Positions 1-10,462 of a DNA stretch of 64,000 bases are shown piece after piece. The notes beneath the pieces were generated by a model. It saw only the letters and a list, made by a program, of their open reading frames with translations, was not told the origin of the DNA and searched no databases. Origin of the DNA: Ceratopteris richardii (Eukaryota; Streptophyta; Polypodiopsida; Polypodiales; Pteridaceae); the NCBI GenBank assembly GCA_020310875.1, contig CM035420.1, positions 183,547,559 through 183,611,558 of the forward strand, given 5' to 3'. Position 1 is the first letter of the stretch. Each line of letters opens with the position of its first letter. The position numbers and the translations under genes are program-made.

Positions 1-1660
1 GATGTTATGAACAGTAGTCATTCGACATGTAGGTGCAAAGGTCTCATCAAAAGCAATGCCTCTTTCTTGCACATAACCCTTTGCAAGAAGCCTAGCGTTA
101 TACATGTCAATTGTTCCATTAGGTTTATGCTTCAGCTTGTATACCCACTTAGTGCAGGTGGCCTTCTTGCGAGGAGGCAAGTCACATAAAGACAAGGTAC
201 AATTCTTCATGGTAGCATCATATTCAGATTGCATGGCAACCATCCAATGTTCAGAATTTTGTGCTTAATCAAGTGAAACGGGCTGAGTCTCATCACAAAG
301 ACTACACGTAGCCATATCATAGCAATCTGATGCAAAAGAGGCACTATGAGAGCCTGAATGAGTATGATATGATAGAGGTGCATCTAATTTACTATCACCC
401 AAAGTCTGCACTAGCCATTTTGGCATAGTTTTTGCCTGCTCAATATCAGCTCTCTCATCAACAAGTGCATCGTGTAAATCTGCATCAGAAATGGAATGAT
501 CTGCATCATCACATGAAACCTGTAACCGTTGAGAATTCGCCTCATTAGGACCAGCACTAGATTGTCCACTTGTAAAAAGAGGAAGCAACGTATCATACAT
601 TTCTTTGGAGGTAACAAATGTCTTTTTCGTACATGAAAGTAAGGGTTGAATAGCATCTTCCACAAAAACATCATGACTAACCAGAATGCATTTAGTTTGT
701 GGATGATATAGACGATAGCCTTTGCTTTCAGAACTATACCCAACAAAAATACATTTTATTGCTTTATCATCCAATTTTTAAGATGTTGTTCAGGCACTAA
801 TGCATATGTCAGACAACAAAAAACACGCAGATGAGCAACAGATGTCTTGCGACCATGCCAAGCCTCATATGGAGTGATAGACTGTAGTGCTTTAGTGGGA
901 CACTTGTTAAGTACATATGTTGCACACATAACAACCTCAAGCCAAAAATTATGTGGTAAAGCCTGACTCGTGACCATACACCTCACCATCTCCATGAGTG
1001 ACATGCTCTGTTCAACAACTCCATTCTATTGAGGTGTATACGGCACTTTACACTAATGTTTTATCCCACGTTCAGCCAGAAATGCATTAAAGTCAAAAGA
1101 CATATATTCCTCCCCTCGATCAGGATGGAGGGTGCCCATTTTACATGCTAACAAATTTTTAGCCAAAACCAGAAACTGTTTGAAGCACATAAAAATTTTG
1201 GACTTTGCTTTCAATGGATATATGCATGCATGCCTAGAAAAATCATCAATGAAATTCACAAAGTAAAGATAGTTTCCGAAAGAGGGTGTCTCCGTAGGAC
1301 CACAGACATCACTGTGAACAAACTGCAATTTCAAAAGCAATAATCACATTGCCATTTGAGAGATCATGAACTGTACACTTGTCATCAATAAATTTCACAA
1401 CCAAGCCAATCTTGGCTAAAGCCGAAATTGATAACAGATTCTTCTTGATCCCTAGCACAAATAAATCATTTGACAAAGTGAAAGAACTACCATCAGCCGT
1501 AGTCAGAATGATCTTACCAACTCCCATGATATGATAAGAGGAGTTGTTGGCACATTTGATAGTATTCCCTGTAGGTGCACGCTCGAGTGAAGTGAAGAAA
1601 TTGTGCTAGGAAGTAATATGTTTGGTTGCCCCACTATTAAAGTACCAAACAACTGAGTCT
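1..1660 (-). pseudogene. Copia-1 pol remnant (protease, integrase, start of RT)
   Basis: The minus strand encodes copia polyprotein pieces broken by stops and frameshifts. About 1650-1310 holds the protease end and the segment before integrase (motif LLSISALAKIGLVV). At 1340-1053 lies the integrase core, with VHSDVCGP for the first catalytic Asp and DRGEEYMSFDFNAFLAERGIKH near the second. At 1004-756 comes the integrase C-terminal half (FWLEVVMCATYVLNKCPTKA). At 774-265 lies the conserved KCIFVGYSSESKGYRLYHP block followed by the integrase-RT linker. The RT start (KWVYKLKHK and DETFAPTCRMTT) is antisense to 240-1. All normally form one polyprotein. It cannot be functional as it stands. Confidence 0.88.
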
Positions 1661-2515
1661 ACTATAGACATACACTACTCTTGAGAAGATGGGTCAAAAC
1701 TACAAACAGTAGTAGGGAACACCCATTCTTCATTCTGCACTAGATTAATAGACTCTACTTTCGGTGTGGAGGCCTCTACAACAACCATTCCAACCTCCTT
1801 CTTTGCCTCTTTAGCAGCGAGTTTTGGACAACTCTTAATAACACGATCATTTGCTTTACAGTATTTGCAAAACAATTTCTGCTTTTTTGATTTCTTCTCA
1901 TCTCTATCTTCATTCTTTGAATGTGCAACATTTGCAGACTTCTGATTACTAGTAGGGGAGCTCCATTTACCTTTGCCCTTCTAACTAGCCAGGAAAGCTT
2001 GATCTACAATATGCATAATAGACATGTTATGCCTAGACTGGTCTTCCTGCAACAAAACAGAAAGTAACTCTTCAAATGTTAAGGCATTTGGATTGCCTTT
2101 CATCATCAAATGAAGAGTAGAAGCAAACTCTGATATGAGTCGGGAAGACCATTCAGGACAGTCTGCATAAGTGAACTATCAAGAAGGACTTCATCTACAG
2201 AAATCAAGTGTTCCTTCAAATCCTTGATCTTTGTCAAAAAAATGTCCATAGAATCACCTTCCTTTATGTGCTCACTCTCTAAGTGTTTTCGGATCTAAGC
2301 AACATGAGCCTCATTCCTAGCCTGGTACAATGTGGTAAGTGTATCCGAAGCATCCATAGTTGTTCTGCAAGAGCGAATATGAGGAATAATGTCACATTTG
2401 ATAGATAAAGCTATCAATGCATGTGTCTGAGCATCTCTACCATCCCAATGAATTTGCTCTACAATAGGTGCAACATAAATAGTAGCACGAATAGGAATCT
2501 ACAGAATATCACCAG
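1661..2515 (-). pseudogene. Copia-1 gag remnant
   Basis: This is the nucleocapsid and capsid part of the copia polyprotein, read on the minus strand. The ORF at 1875-1675 carries a zinc-knuckle relic in which the usual Gly-His pair is replaced by Asp-Arg, so zinc binding is probably lost. Upstream (2000-2500) the minus strand keeps gag-like text, including TFEELLSVLLQEDQ, but several stops interrupt it. The parallel gag of Copia-2 lies at 44100-45010. Confidence 0.7.
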
Positions 2516-2558
2516 TCCTAGAGTGTTCACACACATCACTACCTAAATATATCAATAG
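2513..2558 (-). repeat. Copia-1 LTR terminus (remnant)
   Basis: The plus text CACACATCACTACCTAAAT and following bases match the terminus of the Copia-2 LTR at 45469-45511. The last bases here are ATCAATA rather than ATCAACA, so the canonical CA end has changed to TA. The rest of this LTR is deleted. Confidence 0.75.
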
Positions 2559-3069
2559 TGAGAAGCACACGAGCATGCACATACATACACACACGTGCAC
2601 ACAAGGCAAGAACAAAGAGAGCAACAATGGAGTTCTTTCTATTACTCAAAAAGTCTCTTACAATAGCTCAAAAATCTAACAAGCTAACCTCAAAAATGAG
2701 CTCTCTAGCTCTTTTTATAGTTTTTTGACTAGCTTTGACCCTCTCCAAACCTACTGTCCGGCCTAGTTAAAAATTAGGTTCCTAGGGTATTTTGGAGGCT
2801 CAAACGAGCTCTAAAAATTAAGAAACTTGGTACATAGATACTTCTAATACTCCTCAAGCTCGAGGACTTCTCGGCTTCAAAAAAATGGAGTAGGAACAAT
2901 GGAAAATGGTATTTAAAATGGTGTGAAGTGACTAAAATTAGTGTTTGGGAAGTATTTCTTCATGAAAAATTATGTGGCCTGCTTAATCTTGCTTGGTTAT
3001 CCCTTTGTTCTAACTCCTTCATTGGCTTCCCTATCTTTTAAGGCCTTGACTCCCTGGATACTACCAACA
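2559..3069 (-). repeat. Gypsy D 3' LTR (minus strand), interrupted at its U5 end
   Basis: The reverse complement aligns with the LTRs of gypsy A (49684-50287): it starts TGTTGGTAG and contains the GCTTGAGGAGTATTAGAAGTA block, a TATAAAAA box (2712-2719 on the plus strand), GAGCTAGAGAGCTCATTTTT and a GT-rich segment. It stops about 100 bp short of the expected LTR end, where Copia-1 begins. The polypurine tract lies just inside at 3070-3090, so this is the 3' LTR of a minus-strand element that extends towards higher coordinates. Confidence 0.8.
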
Positions 3070-3090
3070 CCCCCCTCTCTCTCACGTCTA
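3070..3090 (-). other. Polypurine tract of gypsy D
   Basis: Read on the minus strand, GTGAGAGAGAGGGGGG directly precedes the LTR start TGTTGG. The upstream text (AGGGTCTTTTAGGGACGATAGAC) matches the region before the 3' LTR of gypsy A at about 59855-59885. This is the plus-strand priming site for reverse transcription. Confidence 0.75.
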
Positions 3091-3199
3091 TCGTCCCTAA
3101 AAGACCCTTGTTGATGGGAGTCCTTGATGTAATACTAGACGACATCTATGGCTAGGTGATTTTCTTGAATGTGCAATCCTTGAGCCAAATCTATCATGA

Positions 3200-4390
3200 G
3201 ATTATCCCAATCAATTGGACTTGGAATGTCCGAATGTGGCAAGTGTAACTGATCTGCATGTATGGCCCGTTCCACCACAAAGAGATATAACAAATGTGTT
3301 GGTCTGGGAATGAAATCTCGAAATGATATTCCTAGAACCCAGTAGAGAAAATTTCTTCAAAAGTCTTCTTGTAGCAAGGAGGTAGATACTTTAAGTGCAC
3401 ATGCCATGTGTATATTGTGTTGATGGAGGGGTTTGGCTCATGTCATAGACCAAATCTTTGTTACCTTCAAAAAAAGCGGGTGCTCAAATATATGGTGCAT
3501 GTACCTTGCAGAAGGTCTTGAATACGACCGTCATCAGCTCTAAGATTTTCATACACATCATGGTGGCGATGTTTGGTACATTCTTTAAGCCTGTAGACCG
3601 ATGAAGTATTGTAGAGATCATGTATGCTACAATGGGTGGTGCTCTAGCTGGAGCAAAATATGGATAATTAACCCAATCCGAGCATCCTTTATTATTGCAG
3701 ATTTTGATGGAAAAAGCTTGCCATGATATACGATGGACTACTAGACATTAACCTGGGTTATATTTAATATATAATGGCATTGTGGCCCATGTCTACATCG
3801 TTTCTGGATAGTCTGTGAGTAGTCACGCATGCCAATTGGGTTGAAAAATTGAGCCTACACATGCATCTGTTGGTAGATCATCAGGCTCAAACTGGGTGGT
3901 GAATGTAGGCTCTTTTCTTGTATGCCTTTTTATCTCTGTGTTATAGTCATCTAATAATACAAAGTAGGGCTTATACTACGTTTTTGATGTGGTAATCAGA
4001 CATTGATGGGAGAGCTTCCAAAAGTAATCGGACCTAAGAACGGTGTCTTTTAGATTAGAAAGGGACTAGATTTGGATGACCACTCTATCATCATGGGTTT
4101 GACCGATTTGTCGGACTCTCTTGAGCCAATCTGGGACTTCGATCTCAAATGTGTCTCGTCCCTCTTCCGTGACATGCCCACCAGGCACTGGCATGTAGAT
4201 CATCAAGCTCAAACTAGGTGGTGAATGTAGGCTCTTATCTTGTATGGCTTTTTATCTTCGCATTATAGTCAGCTAATAATACAAAGTAGGGCTTATATTG
4301 CGTTTCTGATGTGGTAATCAGGCATTGATGGGAGAGGTTCTGAAAGTAATCAAACCTAAGAATGGTGTCTCTTAGATTAGGAAGGGACTG
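3200..4390 (-). pseudogene. C-terminal part of the gypsy D 3' ORF, decayed
   Basis: The minus strand retains protein-like stretches without long ORFs, for example around 3750-3470 (YFAPARAPPIVAYMISTILH, then a segment rich in Met and Ile). These continue the coiled-coil ORF at 5217-4394. The family is not recognised. Position between pol and the 3' LTR suggests a third ORF of the element, comparable in place to the env-like ORF of Athila elements, but no similarity could be confirmed. Part of it is duplicated in tandem (3873-4516). Confidence 0.4.
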
Positions 4391-4516
4391 GATCTACATG
4401 ACCACTCTATCATCATGGGTTTGACTGATCTGTCGGACTCTCTTGAGCCAATTTGGGATTTCGATCTCAAATGTGTCTTGTCCCTCTTTCATGACATGCC
4501 CACCAGGCATCAACAT
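3873..4516. repeat. 322-bp tandem duplication
   Basis: Two adjacent copies of about 322 bp (3873-4194 and 4195-4516) start with GTAGATCATCA and end near CACCAGGCA. They differ by scattered substitutions, so the duplication is not very recent. It covers the end of the coiled-coil ORF and sequence downstream of it on the minus strand. Confidence 0.9.
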
Positions 4517-5217
4517 CGGGTCATAAGGCTCTTCAAAACTCTCTTCGACTGGGATCTGCACCATGGTTTCGGGTTTTGGTTCTTCAATAGGAGAGGCTGG
4601 CCTCTCATATGGTAGGATTCTGGCTTTTAGTTCTTCGACTTGCTTTCTTAAGGCCTCTAGTTCTTTAGCGGTTTTTTGGAGGAGGGCAGGCTCGAGTTGA
4701 GATGTGCTAACATTGGCCAACTGCTTCCAGAGATCTGCACATTCTAATTCCATCTTTTCGTAGGACTCTAAAAAGTTGGCATGCTTCTCATGTAAGATTC
4801 GTATGTCTTCTGAGGGGATCGCTCTGTACTTTGTAGGGCTAAGCTCTATTCTTGAGGTTCCTTCCATAGCTACTTCAAGGTTTTCTTGGTTCTATTGCTG
4901 AAGTTTCTTGTTCTTTTCTAATGCTATAGCCATATGCTTCTGTAATAGACTTAGATTGCATCTTAGTTTAGCATTGGTGATCATTTGTGCTTGGAGCATG
5001 TTTTCCAAATCTTTGACCGCTTGATCATCCATGGTAGACATCTTAGACTCCACTTCGGTATGAGCATGTTGTAAGGTGGTGTATTCTGCTAGAAGTGTTT
5101 GATTGTCGACTTCCAGTGTAGTGACTCTTACTTGTAACCTTTGTTACTCTACTTGGAAGGCAGCACTATGCTCTTCCAATTGTTGATATTCTTGTTGTAA
5201 TTGATATGCACACTAGA
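4394..5217 (-). pseudogene. Coiled-coil segment of the gypsy D 3' ORF
   Basis: One minus-strand frame is open from 5217 to 4394 except for two stops (near 5140 and 4893). It reads as a long alpha-helical coiled coil with regular Leu, Glu and Lys spacing (LQQEYQQLEEHSAAFQVE, LQKTAKELEALRKQVEELKA). A Pro- and Glu-rich linker follows (ERPASPIEEPKPE). The last 157 codons form an intact ORF from an ATG at 4867. Function is unknown; the coil suggests a structural or oligomerising protein. The neighbouring Pro-rich block (5244-5952) appears to belong to the same ancestral protein. Confidence 0.5.
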
Positions 5218-5243
5218 TTAACATATTGAAGGAAGTATTTACA

Positions 5244-5952
5244 TTATGAGATGCGAGGGGAGCAGTTTGGAATGCAGAGGGAATGGGGATTGTGGATGCC
5301 ATGTCTACTAATGAGGTGGTGATGGGTGATGGGTGAGGTGGGGGGGTAGGGGAGTGGTGATGGTGGAATCATGGGGGAAGGGGGAGGTGTTGTGGGTGGT
5401 GAAACACCCATGGGATGGGACAGTGTGGTGCGTGCAGGTGCTACCATGTATGTGGGAATGGTAGGTAAAGTGATTGTGGTGTGTGTGTTTACAATGAAGT
5501 GGAAGTGAGTGTGTGTGTGTGTGGTCCTAATATCTCTGTGTTGTGTCCATGAATGAAATCTTCCATGAACGAGATGTAATGGGGTGGAGCAATGGTTGCG
5601 ATTGAGGTGTGGGGAAGGAGTGGGGAGGCAAATCGGAAGTAAGGATCATGGGGTGGAGGTATGTTGGAAGGGGGGTAAGCGGGGAAATCAATAATACCAT
5701 CGGTGGGTTGGGGTATCCTATGATGCTAGGTATTAGTGGGTGGCCAATGATGGGTTTGATGAACAAAAATAATGAAGTGAAAGGTGGTTTGGTAACAGGA
5801 AAGAAGAGGGTGGCATGCGAGGTTGGTTCATGAAAGGAGAAGGATGTTGATGGAATGGTGGTTTGGGTCATGGTTGTTATTACAATAGGGGTTTCTGTAG
5901 TGGTTGGTGGCGGCGGTGGGAGAGATGGAGGAGATGGAGGGTGCTGGGGCAA
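5244..5952 (-). pseudogene. Proline- and serine/threonine-rich segment of the gypsy D 3' ORF
   Basis: Two minus-strand frames (5952-5527 and 5447-5244) encode low-complexity Pro, Ser and Thr-rich sequence such as HPPSPPSLPPPPPTTTETP. It sits between the acidic and coiled-coil parts of the same decayed ORF. The plus-strand frames here are Gly- and Val-rich mirror images and are taken as shadows. A disordered linker is the likeliest reading. Confidence 0.4.
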
Positions 5953-6151
5953 GATTGGGGATGTTTGTACAAAGGTTTCTATAGTGAGGTTGATGGTGGT
6001 TGTTGGGGTAGTTGTCAGCTCAATGATAGCTTTGGGTTCGGTTACTCGTATTCGTACATTCTGTTGGAAACAATGATCCTATTGGTCAAAAGTGTCCAAA
6101 ACTAAAGCATAGAATGTAGTCCTTATTAGATTTCCTTCAAGAAAAGCGGCG

Positions 6152-6226
6152 AGCGCTCTTGGCTAGGGGAAAAGCCTTTCAACCTGCCCACGCGGGTTCA
6201 ACTCCCCACTCCAGCAGCGCGAAACG
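6152..6226 (+). other. tRNA-like segment (possible SINE head)
   Basis: The segment has a B-box-like GGTTCAACTCC (about 6188-6198) inside a stem GGG/CCC with a seven-base loop, and an A-box-like TTGGCTAGGGG about 35 bases upstream. The spacing is shorter than in a normal tRNA and no acceptor stem is evident, so this is at most a tRNA-derived relic. Confidence 0.3.
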
Positions 6227-6690
6227 CGAACATTCTTTTTAGACCATGCTTTTCGAACAATAGCACAAGCGAAGACGAACGGACGGAGATTTCTCGAACG
6301 ATATTCCGATTGAGTTTTTCAAGAGCGATCGTTGAGCGTTTAACTTACAAAAGCTTTTAGGAGTGCTTTATTATCAGCTTTTCAAGGGAACAAGAATACT
6401 ATATAAGAATAAGCTTGGATCACTTCTATTCATCCTTCACCTAGTATTCAACACAAGCCTTGCGCTTGGACCTCAATAGAGGTGGTGTTTCTTCTAGCAC
6501 ATGGGGCAGCCATGGTGCTAACTTGAAGCATGTTGAGGAGCAGCTATGGAGTTCTTCTTAATGATTCTTCTTGGAGAAGATGAAGGGTGTACTCACACTC
6601 TAGCTCATGAAGAGGAGGTTATCTCTTGTTCATGGCAAGAAGACTTGGTCATTAGTAGCTTGATGGTGAGGATCGGCCATCTACATGGTG

Positions 6691-6852
6691 TATTTAAAGA
6701 CTATCTTCTACAGGAAGATATTAGGTTGAAGATTGTCTTCTACAAGAAGATGTCGGGTTACTTCAAAGACATATTTGAAGATTGTCTTCTACAAGAAGAT
6801 ATTAGGTTGAAGATTGTCTTCTACAAGAAGATGTCGGGCTACTTCAAAGACA
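6691..6852 (+). repeat. 81-bp in-frame tandem repeat
   Basis: Two 81-bp units (6691-6771, 6772-6852) contain the repeated string TTCTACAAGAAGAT. The length is a multiple of three and both copies stay open in the plus-strand frame from 6546 to 6872. There is no other evidence that this frame is translated. Confidence 0.85.
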
Positions 6853-7630
6853 TTAGATGGTGGTTAACATAAGATTCACATCTTATATTCTCTTTATGCA
6901 CACAGGTACTACTTGAAGTTTATGGAGGCCGTGGCGTTCATATCAGGAGGAGTCCTATTCGGCATAGGTACAAGAGAAACAGTACATATATGCTTTATGC
7001 ATATTTTGATGAGGTGTTTAAGAAGGTGTGTTCACATGAGTTTGAGGATTTCTAGCAGCAAACTTGTTAGCATTCTATGCTACTTTATAAGTATGTGATC
7101 TTTTCACACACGTATCTAACTTAGGGTCTTCCATAGCCTAAGTTTAGATGAGGGTTTGTTGACTATCAGTTTCACACTGATCCTTCCTCTATCAGTCACT
7201 CATATTCACTCTTCTATAACCTATAAGGTCACACATCTCATGTATATTCAGATTACTGCCCATACATCTAAATATGTTTGTTACATTGTACATTCACTCA
7301 TTCATCTATTTCTCATCACATAGAGTGGTTGAGAATTTTACTCCCACATTGTACATTGAACATTGGTATATATGATACTATGAGTAAGCGATGGCTTACG
7401 TAACACCTTACACATGTCGTCTATTCTTTCTCTGTCTTTGTCTCATCATTTGTATGATTAAGTTGTGTTATGTTCATGTTTTGTCAATATGGAAGATTGC
7501 TAGAATTAATGTTGTACATGATTGGAACTATGGAACCATGGACCTGTGACATGAGCCAAGGGCCTACCTCACTTCCAACACATTCTTGCCTACCTACCCA
7601 TGGTCGTGTATCCACTCTACGTTGGTCGTA

Positions 7631-8044
7631 TCAGAGAGATTGTCGAATTGCTATGTAGAGAGCCTCCTGAACTCCCAAGGATTCAGAGAGTAGTTGAAGG
7701 GTAGTGATGAATTGCAGGTCCACTCCTTCGTCTTGTAACATATGTTCAATCAGGGCTTGGCCTAATGTGAATGAAAGTCTGTGCCTTTCTTGTAGTTCTT
7801 TGATCATGTCATATAGCCTTTGCAACTGGGCTCTGTATGTAGGAGCACCTACAAGTTCTGGTACTCCTTGCTGCTCATCTCGATATCTTTCTTCATGCCC
7901 GTCCTCACCTTCTTTAGATTCTTCACGTATGTCATCTTCGTCCTCTTCTTCATCCACATCAACAATGGTAACGAGTACTTGTGATGTTGTTGGTTGTAGT
8001 TGAGCTCCTTTCAATTGTTGTTCTTCTTTTGCTTCAAGATTCAC
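7631..8044 (-). pseudogene. Acidic segment of the gypsy D 3' ORF
   Basis: The 137-codon minus ORF contains an acidic stretch (VDVDEEEDEDDIREESKEGED) followed by a helical segment (YRAQLQRLYDMIKELQERH). It lies downstream of the globular segment at 8151-9335 in the same direction and is probably part of the same ancestral protein, separated by a frameshift. The family is not recognised. Confidence 0.4.
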
Positions 8045-8150
8045 TTCTTTTAAAATTTTCTCAAAGTCTTCATTGGTGAGTTATTCCAAGGGTGCTCCTC
8101 TGGGGAATTCAAGGTCTATGGGAATGGGCGAAAATATCAGATTGGGACCT

Positions 8151-9335
8151 TCAGAGCTTCATCGTGGTAGTCGTAGTGTGAATGGTCTGACCCTTCGAGG
8201 AGCTGACATCGAGGGTTGATGTTGCTCCACGGGGTTGAGCACAAGGTACTTGTACAATTCTTCTCATCCTCTTGGAAAGGGGTCCAGTTGATGTTCGACC
8301 TTTGGACTGTTGCACTTTATTCCACATTAGGGCCCTTTGATAAGGAATGTCATATGCTAAACATTTGTAAATGATTCTTGTCAAAGCGCAACATCCATAC
8401 AATACTGATTTCTATGGCCATCTCTTGTGAGCCAAGTGTATCTGATCGATGATCTAGTGTGGTAGGTCGATGGTGAGGTTCTGTGTCTCTACCAGATACA
8501 AAATGAACCATATCTTCTTGGGTAGCATAATAAATCTATCCTGAGCAGGAAAAGAAAAGTGTTGCATGCACATCCGAAGGTGAACTCTGATATTTGGTGT
8601 CATGGCCACTGTATCCTTAAGCTTGGTGAGGTTCCTATTTTTCATGTTATCGGGCAACAGGACCTCTTTCTCTATGGTTATATGCATTCCTCGCATATCC
8701 AAAGCCTCACACACTAGGTTGTTGGTTAACTTGAACCTATTCAGCTCATTCCCCCTTGTTAGAGATGGGAGTACAAAAGTGCTTGAAGCTTGGGGCTGCT
8801 TGCTATAGGTCAAGGTGTTGATAAGATAGTAGCATCTCATGAAATCGGGTTTTGGGAGTTGAGCACCGAAGTATGCGTATAATCCTGTCTTCTCCCACAC
8901 AGGGCACAATGCTTCTGCATTCTATAACTTTTCAAATTCCCTCGTAAAGAAATGGTACTTGCCTTGCTTTCCATTGAATTCCAACTCTAACTCCTAGAGG
9001 TATGATCCTTCTCCCAAGGGCCCTCTAACTTCACTAAACCAATGGGAATCTTTGCCGACAGGCATGGTATGGCCAGTGTGGGGGTCCTGTATAGGTATAA
9101 TCTAAATAGTTTGCAATTCCTCTAGTCTTTTAGTTGTTTCAAGCATGATTAGTAGACTCTCCATATCAACCACTTGCTGGCTCATGCCTGCTTGAGAATT
9201 GGTTCTTGCTATGTCTGCCCATGTTATGCTTATTTGCTGGAAGAAGAAATTCATATTAGCATTGTGTCGGAAACATGATAATATTGTGTTCCCTTTACAA
9301 TACCAACATGCTACCGATGTGGTTAGGGAGTCCAT
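8151..9335 (-). pseudogene. N-terminal globular part of the gypsy D 3' ORF
   Basis: Three minus-strand ORFs (9335-9102, 8909-8454, 8402-8151), joined by short gaps with stops, look like one protein. The middle 151-codon ORF is the best preserved (GLYAYFGAQLPKPDFMRCYY, then a hydrophobic stretch FIMLPKKIWFILYLVETQNL). The pattern faintly recalls the plant transposon-type domain found in Athila-like third ORFs, but I could not confirm this and give it low weight. The segment ends near the junction with the oppositely oriented gypsy C tail. Confidence 0.4.
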
Positions 9336-10225
9336 GAAAGTCCATTACCAATCCCTCCGAATCAAGAATCATCTCAAGAGAGTTCTAGTGAGGCAACAAT
9401 ACCAAGAGAGGAGGCTAGAAAAGTCATGTAGGAAAAGAGAGTAGAATCGTTAAAAAAGGCATTTATACCACTAGAGTAAAGAACATTTGGATCCATAAGG
9501 CCAACCTCAAAGACCATCAATCAGTTCTAAAAATGCCACAACCAAAAAGCCATAAGATTGAAAGAAACAGTAGAGCTTTTGGATCAAACCGATATTCTAC
9601 TCCAAAGCATATTCAACTCTGAGTACCCAAGAAGCTAATGGAAGTTCAAAAGTATCATAAAAAAATTTGGGTACCAAAACAAGCTCTCAACAAAGTACAT
9701 ACTACTCTACAAGCTAGGAATGAGGATCCAACATACAAAAAGAGAACTCAAGAGAGAACTCCAACCGATGGGATGACACTCGAGTAAATCACATCAAAAA
9801 AGTAGAATGGTGAGAAAATTCTTATATGAAGAGTTAAAGCTAAAGAAATGCAACCAATGCATATGACGCCCAAAGGGCAACAAAATCAATGCCTAATGAC
9901 CAAGCAAGAACAAGTGTGGAGACCAAAGAATACATTGTCAAGTCCATGACAAGAGAAGCATCGTACTTCTTGCACACATAATTAGTTGAATGCACCTAGA
10001 GTAAGCACAATAGAGCCATATTATAGGGTCTTTCATTTGGCATGTTGCTTCTCTTGATCTTCCTAGTGGCGCACAATTCCATAGAAAGGTTATTTCATTT
10101 GTACCATTAGAATAGGATAATTTTTTCACTACTACTAGTAATTCTTCTCCCAATCACTTCGATTATCACTAACTTTGATGTTTTATTTCTTATAAAAAAA
10201 TAAAAGAGAGAGAGAGAATCAACAA
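9300..10225 (+). pseudogene. Gypsy C: decayed C-terminal tail of the polyprotein with W-[VI]-P-K motifs
   Basis: The plus strand holds relics of the repeated tryptophan motif seen in gypsy A and B: IWIHK (about 9488), VPKKL (about 9628), IWVPK (about 9666) and VWRPK (about 9917). Downstream, CTTCTTGCACA (9965) and an A-rich then AG-repeat tract (10190-10222) match gypsy A at 58557 and 58757-58785. C is therefore a third copy of the same family, kept only from the polyprotein tail onwards. The frame is broken throughout. Confidence 0.55.
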
Positions 10226-10462
10226 GACTACAATATATATAATCTACGTCAGCGGGTGTATGAGACATGAAGGGCATGAGATTACGTGCATGAGCATCAA
10301 TCTGAAAGCACCAATTTATTCCTAATTTTGTTATAATTATTATGGTGCTACATGCTTCACGTGTAGATGGCTATAGTTCAGACAACTGAAATACCACAAG
10401 TAGGAACTCTGCCATTGGATTGTGCAACAAAATCAGGAGGTCTTTAGCCAAAAGATGGACAA

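Larger units (their letters stand above)
1..2558 (-). mobile_element. Copia-1: Ty1/copia retrotransposon, truncated by window edge
   Basis: The minus strand carries, from high to low coordinate, an LTR terminus, a gag remnant, protease, integrase and the start of reverse transcriptase, which is the copia order. The element runs off the left edge before the RT catalytic motif. It is closely related to Copia-2 (40310-45511): both share the same integrase, protease and gag text. Between gag and the LTR terminus Copia-1 has a deletion that joins at the shared string GTCCTAGAG, so only about 45 bp of the 5' LTR remain. Its LTR end abuts an internal position of a gypsy LTR, which suggests that Copia-1 inserted into that LTR. 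Confidence 0.9.
6115..7655. mobile_element. Unclassified non-coding insertion, possibly an LTR or SINE-bearing element
   Basis: This block interrupts the minus-strand ORF of gypsy D: the acidic segment ends at 7631 and the next segment starts near 6110. It is flanked by TAGAA (6110-6114) and TAGAG (7656-7660), a possible imperfect 5-bp target duplication. It starts with TG, has a plant-type TATA box (TATATAAG, 6400-6407) and ends near a tRNA-iMet-like string (TTGGTCGTATCAGAGAG). No coding capacity is evident apart from an 81-bp in-frame tandem repeat. A long solo LTR is one reading, but the borders are uncertain. Confidence 0.35.

Noticed and set aside
7..189. 60-codon plus ORF
   Set aside because: It is the antisense of the Copia-1 RT start; the same antisense pattern recurs at 41433-41657.
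5609..6105. Plus ORFs rich in Gly and Val
   Set aside because: They mirror the Pro-rich minus frame and have no independent support.
8454..8909. Envelope-like protein
   Set aside because: The position fits a third ORF, but no signal peptide, fusion or clear membrane segment was seen; kept as unknown.
9300..9345. Zinc knuckle of a gag protein (CYRCG pattern in one plus frame)
   Set aside because: A stop lies inside the motif and the last Cys is absent; the region sits at a junction between two elements, so a chance match is likely.
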